DNA of 51,982 nt from Gemmatimonas sp. (GTDB lineage Bacteria; Gemmatimonadota; Gemmatimonadetes; Gemmatimonadales; Gemmatimonadaceae). The DNA is taken from the NCBI GenBank assembly GCA_023910675.1, contig JAAVWC010000027.1, forward strand, positions 1-51,982, given 5' to 3'. Made by a program: the position numbers and the translations under genes. Below, in pieces: positions 28,197 through 37,040 of the stretch. Position 1 is the first letter of the stretch; the number at the start of each line of letters is the position of its first letter. The notes beneath the pieces are model-generated. The model was not told where the DNA came from and ran no database searches. It saw only the letters and a list, made by a program, of their open reading frames with translations.

Positions 28197-29080
28197 GCGG
28201 GTGACTCCTCGCGACCGGTATCGGGACCGGATTGATTTCGATTGGGACGACGTCGCCGGCGCCGGCGACGGGGAGGGGCGTCCTCTTCGTCCTCGACCTC
28301 ATCTTCGGGATCATCACGTCCCGGGAGGCGATCGAGGAGGCCGAGGAGAACGGTGCGAAGAATGCCATACAGGACGTACGCCATCGACGCGGGGAAAAAG
28401 AACTTCTTCGGCAGAAAGATCACGCCGATGAACGTGCCGACAACCAGCAGAAACCCGAGAATGCCCTTGAACGAATGAAAATTGACCGTTGGCACCTTGG
28501 CATACTGGACATTGCTGATCATCAGCATGCCGAGGCCGAGCATCACCCAGCGCAGCATCTGGTGCCACGGCAGATCACCAATGATCGTTTCCGTGTACAA
28601 CGGCGTCTGGCTGAACCAGTAGTACGTGGCGAGCGTGATGCCTGCGGCGGGACTGGGCAGCCCCGTGAAGTGCGTGTTCTTTCGCCCGGCCTGTTCCACG
28701 TTGAAGCGCGCGAGGCGCATGACCGCGCAGGCCGTAAAGAAGAAGCAGAAGATCCACTCCCACCGGCTGCTCTGGAACACCGCGAAATACATGATGAGCG
28801 CGGGCGCCGTGCCGAACGAAATGGCATCGACGAGCGAATCGAGCTCCTCACCGAAGCGCGACCCCGACTTGGTCGCGCGTGCGATGCGTCCGTCGAGCGT
28901 GTCGGCGATGGCGCCGAAGACGATGAAGCGCGCTGCGGCGTCGAAGTCTCCTCGCGACGCGGCCACAATGCCGAAGATGCCGAAGAACAGATTGGCCAGC
29001 GTGAACCCGTTGGGGAGCGCAATCGCGGCGGCCTGACGGGGGCGCATCCGGCGGCGCTCCGGCTGCTCGGAGGTCGTCAC
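28193..29080 (-). CDS. pssA: CDP-diacylglycerol-serine O-phosphatidyltransferase
   Basis: Integral membrane enzyme that makes phosphatidylserine. The CDP-alcohol phosphotransferase motif DGx2ARx8Gx3Dx3D is present in DTLDGRIARATKSG followed by FGEELDSLVD. About six to eight membrane segments follow, then a charged C-terminal tail with acidic and poly-arginine tracts, unusual but seen in GC-rich relatives. I start at the GTG at 29080, which overlaps the stop of the preceding small ORF (GTGA) and gives 295 residues; the open frame to 29146 runs through that ORF. Its place inside the purine operon is odd. Confidence 0.9.
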   Translation of the reverse strand: MTTSEQPERRRMRPRQAAAIALPNGFTLANLFFGIFGIVAASRGDFDAAARFIVFGAIADTLDGRIARATKSGSRFGEELDSLVDAISFGTAPALIMYFAVFQSSRWEWIFCFFFTACAVMRLARFNVEQAGRKNTHFTGLPSPAAGITLATYYWFSQTPLYTETIIGDLPWHQMLRWVMLGLGMLMISNVQYAKVPTVNFHSFKGILGFLLVVGTFIGVIFLPKKFFFPASMAYVLYGILRTVLLGLLDRLPGRDDPEDEVEDEEDAPPRRRRRRRRPNRNQSGPDTGREESPA

Positions 29081-29226
29081 CGGTACCACCAGGCGATCAC
29101 CAGCGTCGTGACGGTCGCAGCGAGTGCAGTCAACCACATCGACCACGAACGGAGGCGCAACGCCGCCGCGAACAGCACGACCGCCATCGCCGTCGAGCTC
29201 AACATCGCTGGGTATCCCTCGCGCAT
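29077..29226 (-). pseudogene. 49-residue membrane ORF, probable psd N-terminal remnant
   Basis: A short frame from ATG at 29226 to TGA at 29077-29079 lies between purC and pssA and overlaps the pssA GTG (GTGA). It begins MREGYPAMLSS, has two hydrophobic stretches and ends in AWWYR. About 88 percent of third positions are G or C, as in real genes here. The REGYP start plus helices plus an aromatic-aromatic-Arg end resembles, from memory, the N-terminal membrane part of short-form phosphatidylserine decarboxylase, which often precedes pssA. The catalytic domain with its Gly-Ser self-cleavage site is absent. It may be a broken psd or a genuine small membrane protein. There is no clear ribosome site. 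Confidence 0.55.
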
Positions 29227-29236
29227 GAGCACGCGG

Positions 29237-30181
29237 TTACCGATCCTCGGGGAGGCCCAGACGGGCCAGATCGAGAGGGGCGCCCGTCAGGCGCAAGAAT
29301 GCATCGCGGTAGCGAAGACTCGTCGTGCGAATGACTTCAGGAGGCAGCGTCGGTGGTGGTGCCTCACCATTCCACCGCCCGGCTTTTCGCTCGACATCGA
29401 GCCAATCGCGCAACGGCTGTTTATCAAAGCTCGGTTGCCCGTGACCAGGTTCGTAGGTGTCCGCCGGCCAGAACCGCGAACTGTCGGGCGTGAGCACTTC
29501 GTCGATGAGCAGCAGTGATTCGTTGCGCCAGCCGAATTCGAATTTCGTGTCGGCGAGGATGATACCGCGCGGCTCGGCGGTCGCACGCCCGAACTCGTAC
29601 ACACTCCGGGCGAGGCGCTCGAGCGTCGCCGCCGTGTCGGCGCCCACCTGACGCACCACGGTCCCAATCGTGATGTTCTCATCGTGGCCGGTTTCCGCCT
29701 TGGTGGCCGGACTGAAGATCGCTGGCGACAGGCGATCACTTTCACGCAGTCCGGTCGCAAGCGCTTCACCGGCCAGGGTACCAGTACTCTGGTATTCCTT
29801 CCATGCGGACCCCGTGATGTAGCCGCGGATCACGCATTCGATGGGAACGACGTCGGCCTTCAGCGTAAGCATCGACCGCCCGGCGAGGGCATCCCGGTAG
29901 GGCGCGAGCGCAGGCACCGCGGCGATGATCGCGTTGGTATCGGCGCTGATCAGGTGATGCTCGAGCCGACCGGTGAGCTGCTCGAGCCACCACGCCGTCA
30001 ACTGCGTGAGCACGACGCCTTTGTACGGAATGGCCTCATGCATGACAACATCGAACGCGCTGATACGATCGGTCGTGACGAGCAGCAGACGATCCGCATC
30101 GACCTCGTACACATCCCGGACCTTGCCGCGACGCACCAGCGGCAGCGGGAGGTCGGTTTGCAGCAGCGCCACGGCACTCAT
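29237..30181 (-). CDS. purC: Phosphoribosylaminoimidazole-succinocarboxamide synthase
   Basis: SAICAR synthetase of the purine pathway, joining aspartate to CAIR. From the ATG at 30181 it has 314 residues. It shows the N-terminal [20 protein letters not shown], and the signature [10 protein letters not shown]. The length and C-terminal [11 protein letters not shown] place it with the longer, yeast-like group. The ATG overlaps the purB stop (ATGA). The open frame upstream to 31186 is inside purB in another frame and is rejected. Confidence 0.96.
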   Translation of the reverse strand: MSAVALLQTDLPLPLVRRGKVRDVYEVDADRLLLVTTDRISAFDVVMHEAIPYKGVVLTQLTAWWLEQLTGRLEHHLISADTNAIIAAVPALAPYRDALAGRSMLTLKADVVPIECVIRGYITGSAWKEYQSTGTLAGEALATGLRESDRLSPAIFSPATKAETGHDENITIGTVVRQVGADTAATLERLARSVYEFGRATAEPRGIILADTKFEFGWRNESLLLIDEVLTPDSSRFWPADTYEPGHGQPSFDKQPLRDWLDVERKAGRWNGEAPPPTLPPEVIRTTSLRYRDAFLRLTGAPLDLARLGLPEDR

Positions 30182-31617
30182 ACACGCACCTCTTCCAATT
30201 CGGCGCCCGTCCGTTCGCGTGACAACCATGGTGCCACATGTTCGTCGAGGAACTCGACGACCTGCTCCGGCGCGCGGCCCACGAACCGTGAAGGCTCCGC
30301 CACGGCTTGCAGGTCCGCCAGGGGCACGCCGAAGGCGGGATCGGCCGCCAGCCGCTCGAGCATGTCGTTCTTGGGCGCCCCGTCCTTCACGGCACGCGCG
30401 GCATCGATGCTGTGGCCACGAATGATTTCGTGCGCCTCCTGCCGATCGCCGCCCGCCCGCACGAAGCGAACGATCAGCTCCTCGGTCGCCATGAACGGCA
30501 GTTCGTCCTCGACACGCCGACGGATACGCGCCGGATGGACTTCGAGGCCGCGCACGACATTCTGCACGAGCACGAGAATCGCGTCGGTCGCGAGGAACGA
30601 TTCCGGAATCGCGAGACGACGATTGGCCGAATCGTCGAGGGTGCGCTCGAAGTACTGCACCGCGTGAGTCTGATTGGCGTTCGGCTCGAGCGACAGCACG
30701 AAGCGCGCGAGCGCGGCGATCCGTTCCGAGCGCATCGGATTGCGCTTGTACGCCATGGCCGACGAGCCGATCTGATTCTTTTCGAAGGGTTCTTCGATCT
30801 CCCCGAACGCCTGCAACATGCGGATGTCGCCGGAAAACTTCGATGCCGTCGCGGCAATACCGGCCACGACGCCAAGCACCTGGGCGTCGACCTTGCGCGA
30901 GTACGTCTGGCCGCTCACCGGGATACTCGACGCAAATCCGAGCTTCTCGCACACCATGCGATCGAGCATTCGAACCTTGTCGTGATCCCCTTCGAACAGC
31001 GTGAGGAAACTGGCTTGCGTGCCCGTCGTCCCCTTCACGCCGCGGAAGGGCAGGGTGCGGACACGGTAATCGAGATCCTCGAGATCGAGCAGGATATCCT
31101 GCATCCATAGCGTGGCGCGCTTGCCCACTGTCGTGAGCTGCGCAGGCTGCAGGTGCGTGTAGCCCAACGCTGGCACATCCTTCCATTCCCGCGCAAAGCC
31201 GCTCAGCGCGTCGAGCGTGTCGAGCAGCTTCTCACGCAGGAGCTCCAAGCCCCGACGCATGAGAATCAGTTCGGCATTGTCGGTGACATAGCAGCTTGTG
31301 GCGCCGAGATGGATGAACTTTCTGGCGGCCGGCGCGACGTCACCGAAGGCATGCACATGTGCCATCACGTCATGCCGAAACTTCTTCTCGTAGGTCGCGA
31401 CGGCATCGAAGTCGATATCGTCGAGATGCCCACGCATGGCGTCGATTGCCTCATCCGGAATGGCGATTCCGAGCGCCTGCTGTGACTCGGCGAGCGCCAA
31501 CCAGAGCTGGCGCCACAGTCCGTAGCGCTCTTGCGGCCCCCAGAGCGTCAGCATGGCGCGCGAAGCATAGCGATCAGCAAGCGGAGACTGGTACGACGAT
31601 TTATCGGAAGCGGTCAC
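30178..31617 (-). CDS. purB: Adenylosuccinate lyase
   Basis: Works twice in purine synthesis, releasing fumarate from SAICAR and from adenylosuccinate. The 479-residue protein has the fumarase/aspartase superfamily signature [11 protein letters not shown], plus [13 protein letters not shown] and TTGTQASFL. Its sequence style ([11 protein letters not shown] start, [16 protein letters not shown]) is that of the vertebrate-like branch. It follows htrA by 39 bases and overlaps purC. Confidence 0.96.
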   Translation of the reverse strand: MTASDKSSYQSPLADRYASRAMLTLWGPQERYGLWRQLWLALAESQQALGIAIPDEAIDAMRGHLDDIDFDAVATYEKKFRHDVMAHVHAFGDVAPAARKFIHLGATSCYVTDNAELILMRRGLELLREKLLDTLDALSGFAREWKDVPALGYTHLQPAQLTTVGKRATLWMQDILLDLEDLDYRVRTLPFRGVKGTTGTQASFLTLFEGDHDKVRMLDRMVCEKLGFASSIPVSGQTYSRKVDAQVLGVVAGIAATASKFSGDIRMLQAFGEIEEPFEKNQIGSSAMAYKRNPMRSERIAALARFVLSLEPNANQTHAVQYFERTLDDSANRRLAIPESFLATDAILVLVQNVVRGLEVHPARIRRRVEDELPFMATEELIVRFVRAGGDRQEAHEIIRGHSIDAARAVKDGAPKNDMLERLAADPAFGVPLADLQAVAEPSRFVGRAPEQVVEFLDEHVAPWLSRERTGAELEEVRV

Positions 31618-31656
31618 GGAGCGTGTAGTGGTATGCGGCAGATGATCAGCAGCAGA

Positions 31657-33084
31657 TCAGCGAAGATAGAAAGACGTCTGGTAGTACTGGCGGTTGCGCT
31701 CGAACACGAGAAACACGGGCCCACGCGCACCTGTCTGATCGATGGCTGCGGAGGCCGCTTCGGCAGAGTTGATTCGCGACTGGCCGACCTGCGCGATCAC
31801 ATCCCCTTCCTGCAGTCCAATTTCATCGCGGATGCGATCGGACACCCGATACACCACGGCACCGGCGCGCGACGCAATGCCGCGCTCCTGACGAATGGCA
31901 TCGGTGAGCGTGATGAGTTGCAGCTCCTTCAGCACGGTGACTTTCTGCGCCGTCACTTCCGGCGCATCGGCGACTTGCAGGGAGAGCCGCACCTCACGTC
32001 CACCACGGCGCACGGTGATGGGAAGCGTCTCCCCCACCCGAAGGTCGAGCAGGCGCGCCTCCCAGTCGAACGGGTTCCGGACCGGTCGCGTTCCGGCCCC
32101 GACCACCTGATCGCCCGTCTGGATACCCGCTTTCGCCGCCGGGGACCCGGGGACGACACGGGCGACGATCGCGCCGGTCTTGGCCACGTCGCGAGCGCTG
32201 GTGGCCTGCGGGGTTTCCAGCCGGATGCCTACCCACGGCTGCCGGACATTCCCGTGTTCCAGCAGATCTTCGACGATACGTTTGGTCCGATCGATGGGGA
32301 TGGCGAACCCGAGCCCCACCGACCCGCCGCTCGGCGAGTAAATAGAGCTGTTGACGCCAATCACCTCGCCCGAGGCGTTCACCAGCGGGCCACCGGAGTT
32401 TCCGGGATTGATGGCCGCATCAGTCTGAATCATGTCGATGTACGCGCCGCCCCCTTCGCCGCGACCGGCGAGGTTCCGCCCAACGGCACTGACGACTCCC
32501 ACGGAAACGCTCGGTTCGTTATTGCCTAGCACGAATCCGAAGGGGTTCCCGATGGCGATCGTCCATTCCCCCACGATCAAATCTGCCGAGCGGCCCAGCG
32601 GCGCCACGGGGAGATCCTTGGCCTTGATGCGGACGACCGCGAGGTCATTCGATTCGTCCGTGCCGACGACCGTGGCATCGTAGGTCGTGCCATCGCGCAT
32701 GGCCACCGAGACGCGAGTGGCGCCGGCGATGACATGAGCATTCGTCACGATGACGCCATCGGCGCGCACCACGAAGCCCGAACCGATACCGGCGTTGCGC
32801 CGTTCGCCCGAGCGCCCCCCGAGGAAATACTCGTAAAAGTCCACGGGGATGCGCTCGACCGTCTCCGTTTGCACGGTGACGACGGCCGGCGAGACGCGCT
32901 CGACAGCCGTCGTGATCGCGGTGCGTCGCGAGGACGCGACAGACTGCGCAGGGACCGGACCGGTCGGGAGCGGCGACGCGGGTGGCAGCGTGCGCGACTG
33001 CGCTTCGGAGCGAGACGGGTTCGCCCCCTCGCAACCGATCAAGGCGAGAGCGAGGAGGCCGATAAGAGAGCAGCGCGACGTCAT
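31657..33084 (-). CDS. HtrA/DegP-type serine protease, predicted lipoprotein
   Basis: Periplasmic trypsin-like protease with quality-control roles. From ATG 33084 the 475-residue protein has a short signal and lipobox (LALIGC, Cys18), then the protease domain with His117 (TNAHV), Asp147 (ESNDLAVV) and Ser230 (NPGNSGGP). Two PDZ domains follow, the second weaker. A lipid anchor differs from soluble DegP. GTG at 33105, seven codons upstream, is an alternative start with a less typical signal. It sits between truA and purB in the same direction, with no evident functional tie to purines. Confidence 0.92.
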   Translation of the reverse strand: MTSRCSLIGLLALALIGCEGANPSRSEAQSRTLPPASPLPTGPVPAQSVASSRRTAITTAVERVSPAVVTVQTETVERIPVDFYEYFLGGRSGERRNAGIGSGFVVRADGVIVTNAHVIAGATRVSVAMRDGTTYDATVVGTDESNDLAVVRIKAKDLPVAPLGRSADLIVGEWTIAIGNPFGFVLGNNEPSVSVGVVSAVGRNLAGRGEGGGAYIDMIQTDAAINPGNSGGPLVNASGEVIGVNSSIYSPSGGSVGLGFAIPIDRTKRIVEDLLEHGNVRQPWVGIRLETPQATSARDVAKTGAIVARVVPGSPAAKAGIQTGDQVVGAGTRPVRNPFDWEARLLDLRVGETLPITVRRGGREVRLSLQVADAPEVTAQKVTVLKELQLITLTDAIRQERGIASRAGAVVYRVSDRIRDEIGLQEGDVIAQVGQSRINSAEAASAAIDQTGARGPVFLVFERNRQYYQTSFYLR

Positions 33085-33118
33085 CGGCAGAGAAAGGTGC
33101 GGCACGACGTGGACAGGT

Positions 33119-33895
33119 TCACGCGTCGGGCGCGTAGGAGGAGGCGGGATAGACCACTTGGCGGAGCGACAGGCCGTGCGCGGGCGCGGGTGTGGACGTC
33201 TCGGTGTTGTCGGGCGCTACAAGAAGCCGCGCGATCGTGCCGCGCGGTCGGCGCCCCTGCGCCACGTCGATCATCGTTCCGACCAAAAAACGCACCATGT
33301 GATGGAGGAATCGGTTCGCGGCCACCTCGAAGACCCAGCCGCCGTCGCGAGGCACCCACGCAGCGTGCTCGATGACGCAGCGGTGGTGATCGTCAGCCGG
33401 CGCCGTCCCAGCGATGGCGAAGGCGCGGAACGTATGTTCACCCAACAGCGCTGCCGCCTCTTCGTGGAGCGCGACGGCATCGAGGGGGCGAGGCACGGCC
33501 CACTCGGTGCGCCGGCGGAACGGAGACCTCGCGGCAGCATCGGTGCCGACAAGATAACCATATCGGCGCTCGATTGCGCTTCGCCGCGGATGAAAATCCT
33601 CCACCATCCGCGACGCCTCGGCGACCCAGATGTCCTGAGGCAACAGGGCGTTCATCGACCGCTGCAGCCGGGCGGGCGTCCACGTCGGCGGCACTCGCAC
33701 CCCAACGCCCTGTCCGTGCGCGTGCACCCCAGCGTCCGTCCGACCAGCACCCACGGCGGGGACGTGCGTCGAGCAGAGACGGGCCAGGACGGCCTCCATC
33801 TCGCCTTGAACGGTGCGGACGTCGGGCTGACGCTGCCATCCGGCGAAGCGCCCTCCGTCGTACTGGGTTACCAGGAGGATCGGTCGCGGGTCCAT
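33119..33895 (-). CDS. truA: tRNA pseudouridine synthase A
   Basis: Modifies uridines 38-40 of the tRNA anticodon arm. The 258-residue protein has the catalytic Asp54 in GAGRTDAGVHA, the start LLVTQYDGGRFAGWQRQP and the C-terminal FLHHMVRFLVGTM. Length and motifs are complete. It is the first gene of the minus-strand block that runs through the purine genes to ppdK, and is divergent from the GAF protein gene across 159 bases. Confidence 0.95.
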   Translation of the reverse strand: MDPRPILLVTQYDGGRFAGWQRQPDVRTVQGEMEAVLARLCSTHVPAVGAGRTDAGVHAHGQGVGVRVPPTWTPARLQRSMNALLPQDIWVAEASRMVEDFHPRRSAIERRYGYLVGTDAAARSPFRRRTEWAVPRPLDAVALHEEAAALLGEHTFRAFAIAGTAPADDHHRCVIEHAAWVPRDGGWVFEVAANRFLHHMVRFLVGTMIDVAQGRRPRGTIARLLVAPDNTETSTPAPAHGLSLRQVVYPASSYAPDA

Positions 33896-34054
33896 GCCTG
33901 AGGGAAGCTAGGCACCAGCGGCGTACGCATCAACTCGCTGCCCGATCCAGATCCCGGAGATACGCGTTTTCCTCCGCTCGTGCTGCCCCGCCAGCACTCA
34001 GCTATTGCGCCAATGCGGTCGATGACGTTTCCTCCACGTCTTCTCTCTTACACC

Positions 34055-35365
34055 ATGCCTCCACGCTCTCTCGCTTCACTGGCGCACGCGCTCGCGGCCG
34101 CCCCCGATCTCGAGAATGCCCTCATCGCCCTTGGTGAGTGCCTTGCCGAACTGGATCGGGGGGCGTCGCTCGCGCTCATCCAGTACGACGCGCGGCGCGA
34201 CATGCTCCGTGAGCGCCTCACCCCGGTCGGGGCGACTGTGGTGCGGAGCCGCATGGAAACCACCTTCGACCACCTGCCAGAACCTGTCCGTAATCATATT
34301 TTGGCCGCTGGCCCCTTTTTCGACGTCACCGACCGGTCGGCCGACTATGCCCGGCTCTGCGGCTTCTCCACGATGCTCGATGGTGGTGTCCTGTCGGTGC
34401 GTGGCATGAAGGTCGAGGGGCTGCTCGGGGCCGTGCTCGCGCTATACGAACCACGCAAGATCTTCGGGACCCGTACCACGGAGCGGATGGCGCCGGCGAT
34501 CGCACTGTTCGACTTGGCGTACGGGCGACTCGCCGAACGCGATGCGCGCGAAGAGGCCGTGCGCACGCTTGAGGACGTGACCCAGCGGGTGCACGGCGAG
34601 TACGTGCGAAAGCTGGGTGCCCTCGAGGCGGAACTCCGCGAGGTCCGCAACACGCCGCGCGAAGTCCCGGTCATCAATCCGGCGGAACTGGTGGCGGTGC
34701 AGGCCGAAGCCGCGCGCGCCATTGAAGAGGCTCGCCGTGCCGCCCGCAAAGCCGAACTGGCTGATCAACAGCTCACCTCGGCGGTCTCGCAGCTCGAACA
34801 GGCACACATCGAGTTGCACCGCCGGAGCGAAGCGTTGCGGCAACGCACGCGCACGCTGTACCTCGTCGATCGGGCGCTGACGCTCGATGCCGAGACCACC
34901 GACGCGCAACGTCTCGTCGACGCGTTGCTGGCCCTGGTGGGCGATGACATGCAGGCGCAGCGTTGCTCGTTGATGCTCCGTGCCCCCGAGCCCGATTACT
35001 TGTATCTGGCGGCCGCTCGCGGGATTGCGCCGAACGTGGTGGAAGGCATGCGCATCCGCATCGGCGAAGGCGTCGCCGGACGGGTGGCGGCTGCGCGCGA
35101 ACCGCTGCTCGTGCAGGACGTGCGCGAAGCCGCCCAGCATCCACTGCTGCGCGATCAGTACTTCACCACCGGCAGCTTCATTTCCTTCCCGCTCGTGTAT
35201 CACGGCGAGTTGGTCGGCGTGCTCAATCTCACGAACCGCGTGCAGCGTGGAGTATATACCGACGAGGACGTCGAGCGCGTTCGGCTGCTGGGGCTGGTGA
35301 TTTCGCTCATTGCCTCGAGAAACGGGTTGCCTGAGCGCCTGTTGGAGACGTTGAATGACCGTTGA
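34055..35365 (+). CDS. Two-GAF-domain protein with central coiled coil
   Basis: A soluble 436-residue protein of unknown role. Residues about 1-165 look like a divergent GAF domain. About 180-295 is a long charged helix region, probably coiled coil (EEARRAARKAELADQQLTSA). About 300-430 is a clear GAF domain with CSLMLRAPE, RIGEGVAGRVAA, VQDVREAAQHPLL and SFISFPLVYHGELVGVLNL. No kinase, cyclase or output domain follows. ATG 34055 is chosen as the last start before conserved sequence; ATGs at 34013 and 33980 are in frame. Its end overlaps trpD by 11 bases, so a regulatory or sensory role in the trp cluster is plausible inference. Confidence 0.75.
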   Translation: MPPRSLASLAHALAAAPDLENALIALGECLAELDRGASLALIQYDARRDMLRERLTPVGATVVRSRMETTFDHLPEPVRNHILAAGPFFDVTDRSADYARLCGFSTMLDGGVLSVRGMKVEGLLGAVLALYEPRKIFGTRTTERMAPAIALFDLAYGRLAERDAREEAVRTLEDVTQRVHGEYVRKLGALEAELREVRNTPREVPVINPAELVAVQAEAARAIEEARRAARKAELADQQLTSAVSQLEQAHIELHRRSEALRQRTRTLYLVDRALTLDAETTDAQRLVDALLALVGDDMQAQRCSLMLRAPEPDYLYLAAARGIAPNVVEGMRIRIGEGVAGRVAAAREPLLVQDVREAAQHPLLRDQYFTTGSFISFPLVYHGELVGVLNLTNRVQRGVYTDEDVERVRLLGLVISLIASRNGLPERLLETLNDR

Positions 35366-36410
35366 TGCGTTGGCGCAGGCCATCAAGCGGCTTGCGCTGC
35401 ACGACCCGCTGACCACCGACGCGCTGCGTACCGCGTTCGGGGTGATCATGCGTGGCGAAGGATCGCCGGTGCAGGTGGCGGGGCTCCTCATGGCACTGCG
35501 CGTGAAGGGTGAGACCGCCGACGAAGTCGCGGGCGTGGTGCAGGCGCTGCGTGATGCCATGGTGGTGCTACCGGCGGAGGCGCCGGAGTCGCTGGTGGAT
35601 ACCTGCGGTACGGGAGGCGGAACGCTCACCACGTTCAACATCTCGACGGCCGCCGCCTTGGTCGCCGCCGGGATGGGGGTGCGCGTGGCCAAACATGGCA
35701 ATCGTTCGTTCACGTCGAAATCGGGGAGCGCGGACGTGCTGGAAGCCCTCGGCGTGGTCGTGGAGACCACGCCGGAAGCGATGGCCAGCACACTGGCCGA
35801 GGCGGGCATCGTCTTCATGTTCGCCCCACTGATGCACCCCGCGCTCCGGCATGTCGGTCCCGTGCGGCGCGAACTCGCTGTACCCACGGTCATGAACATC
35901 GTCGGTCCGCTCGCGAACCCAGCTCGCGCGGGTCGTCAGGTCGTGGGTGTGGCGGAAAAGGGACGGCTGACGTTGCTCGCCGATACGCTCAATAGCCTCG
36001 GCAGCGTGCGCGCCATGGTCGTGCACGGTGAGCCCGGAATGGACGAGATCTCACCGCTGGGACTGACCTCCGTGCGTGAGGTCACCTCGGGTGTTGCCCG
36101 CGACTGGGAGATTGACCCGTCCGACTTTGGCCTTGGCGCGGTGGAGCTGGCAGACCTGGCCGGCGGAAGCCCGGCGGATAACGCCAGCGTTATCGAGGCG
36201 GTATTGCGAGGCGGCGGCCCACAGGGCGCGCGGGCGGCGGTGCTCCTGAACGCAGCAGCGGCATGGTATGTGAGCGACGATCGACACACCTACGCCGAGG
36301 CGGTCGCGCAGACCCGCGTTGCCTTGGCTCGTGGCGTCGGCGCGCAGGCGCTCGACCGGTTGCGCCGCGCGTCGCACGCCGCGGCCACCAAGTGGCCACG
36401 GCCGCGCTAA
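35355..36410 (+). CDS. trpD: Anthranilate phosphoribosyltransferase
   Basis: Second tryptophan step, joining anthranilate and PRPP. The 351-residue protein has the PRPP/metal motif DTCGTGGGTLTTFNISTA, KHGNRSFTSKSGSADVLEALG, and the anthranilate-side HPALRHVGPVRREL. It lacks a fused glutaminase domain. It starts inside the end of the GAF gene, and converges on lexA, whose stop is only 21 bases away. trpE and trpG are not in the window. Confidence 0.96.
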   Translation: MTVDALAQAIKRLALHDPLTTDALRTAFGVIMRGEGSPVQVAGLLMALRVKGETADEVAGVVQALRDAMVVLPAEAPESLVDTCGTGGGTLTTFNISTAAALVAAGMGVRVAKHGNRSFTSKSGSADVLEALGVVVETTPEAMASTLAEAGIVFMFAPLMHPALRHVGPVRRELAVPTVMNIVGPLANPARAGRQVVGVAEKGRLTLLADTLNSLGSVRAMVVHGEPGMDEISPLGLTSVREVTSGVARDWEIDPSDFGLGAVELADLAGGSPADNASVIEAVLRGGGPQGARAAVLLNAAAAWYVSDDRHTYAEAVAQTRVALARGVGAQALDRLRRASHAAATKWPRPR

Positions 36411-36431
36411 CGGCACGACAGGAGCGACGGG

Positions 36432-37040
36432 CTAGTACCGCCGCAACACGCCCACGACGATCCCTTGAATGCGCACGGAATCCTCGTGCACGAATAAAGG
36501 CTGCATGGCTTCGTTGGCGGGCTGCAGACGGATGCGACCATCCCGCTCGCGATAATAGCGCTTGACCGTCGCGCCGGAGCCGTCGAGCAGCGCGATGACC
36601 ATCTCGCCGTTGTCCGCCGCCTGCTTGTCGTTGATGACGACATAATCGCCATCGCGGATCTGTTCTTCGATCATGGAGTCCCCCTTCACGCGCAGCACGT
36701 AGTGGCTACCGTTCTTTCGCAGGAACCCATCGGGCACGGCCATGGTTTCGCCCGTATGCATCGCCTCGAGCGGCGCACCGGCGGCTACGGTCCCGAGCAA
36801 CGGCAGCTCTACCGAGCGCTGGTAGAGCTCCGACGGAAGAATCTCGATCGCCCGACTCTCGTTGTACGACCGCTTGATGTACCCCTTGCGTTCGAGATTG
36901 GTGAGGTGCTCGTGCACCGTCGCCAGCGAGTTATAGTTGAACTGCGACGCGATTTCTTCGAAGCTCGGTGCGTAACCGTTGCCTTCGTTGTACTCCGATA
37001 GGTACGACAATATTTCCCGCTGTCGCTTGGTGAGCGGCAT
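36432..37040 (-). CDS. lexA: LexA repressor
   Basis: SOS repressor that cleaves itself when RecA filaments form. From ATG 37040 the protein has 202 residues. It has an N-terminal winged helix (LTKRQREILSYLSEY, with recognition helix around TVHEHLTNLERKG), the Ala87-Gly88 cleavage site in TVAAGAPLEA, and the Ser122/Lys160 catalytic dyad (GDSM, TVKRYY). The start is set by GAGGAG about seven bases upstream. The open frame beyond 37040 runs through the promoter and is rejected. It lies reversed between trpD and trpC, and two similar 16-base sites upstream are likely its own operators. Confidence 0.96.
   Translation of the reverse strand: MPLTKRQREILSYLSEYNEGNGYAPSFEEIASQFNYNSLATVHEHLTNLERKGYIKRSYNESRAIEILPSELYQRSVELPLLGTVAAGAPLEAMHTGETMAVPDGFLRKNGSHYVLRVKGDSMIEEQIRDGDYVVINDKQAADNGEMVIALLDGSGATVKRYYRERDGRIRLQPANEAMQPLFVHEDSVRIQGIVVGVLRRY

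Noticed and set aside
28232..29518. 428-codon plus-strand open frame over pssA and the end of purC
   Set aside because: Antisense to pssA and purC; composition of a shadow frame.
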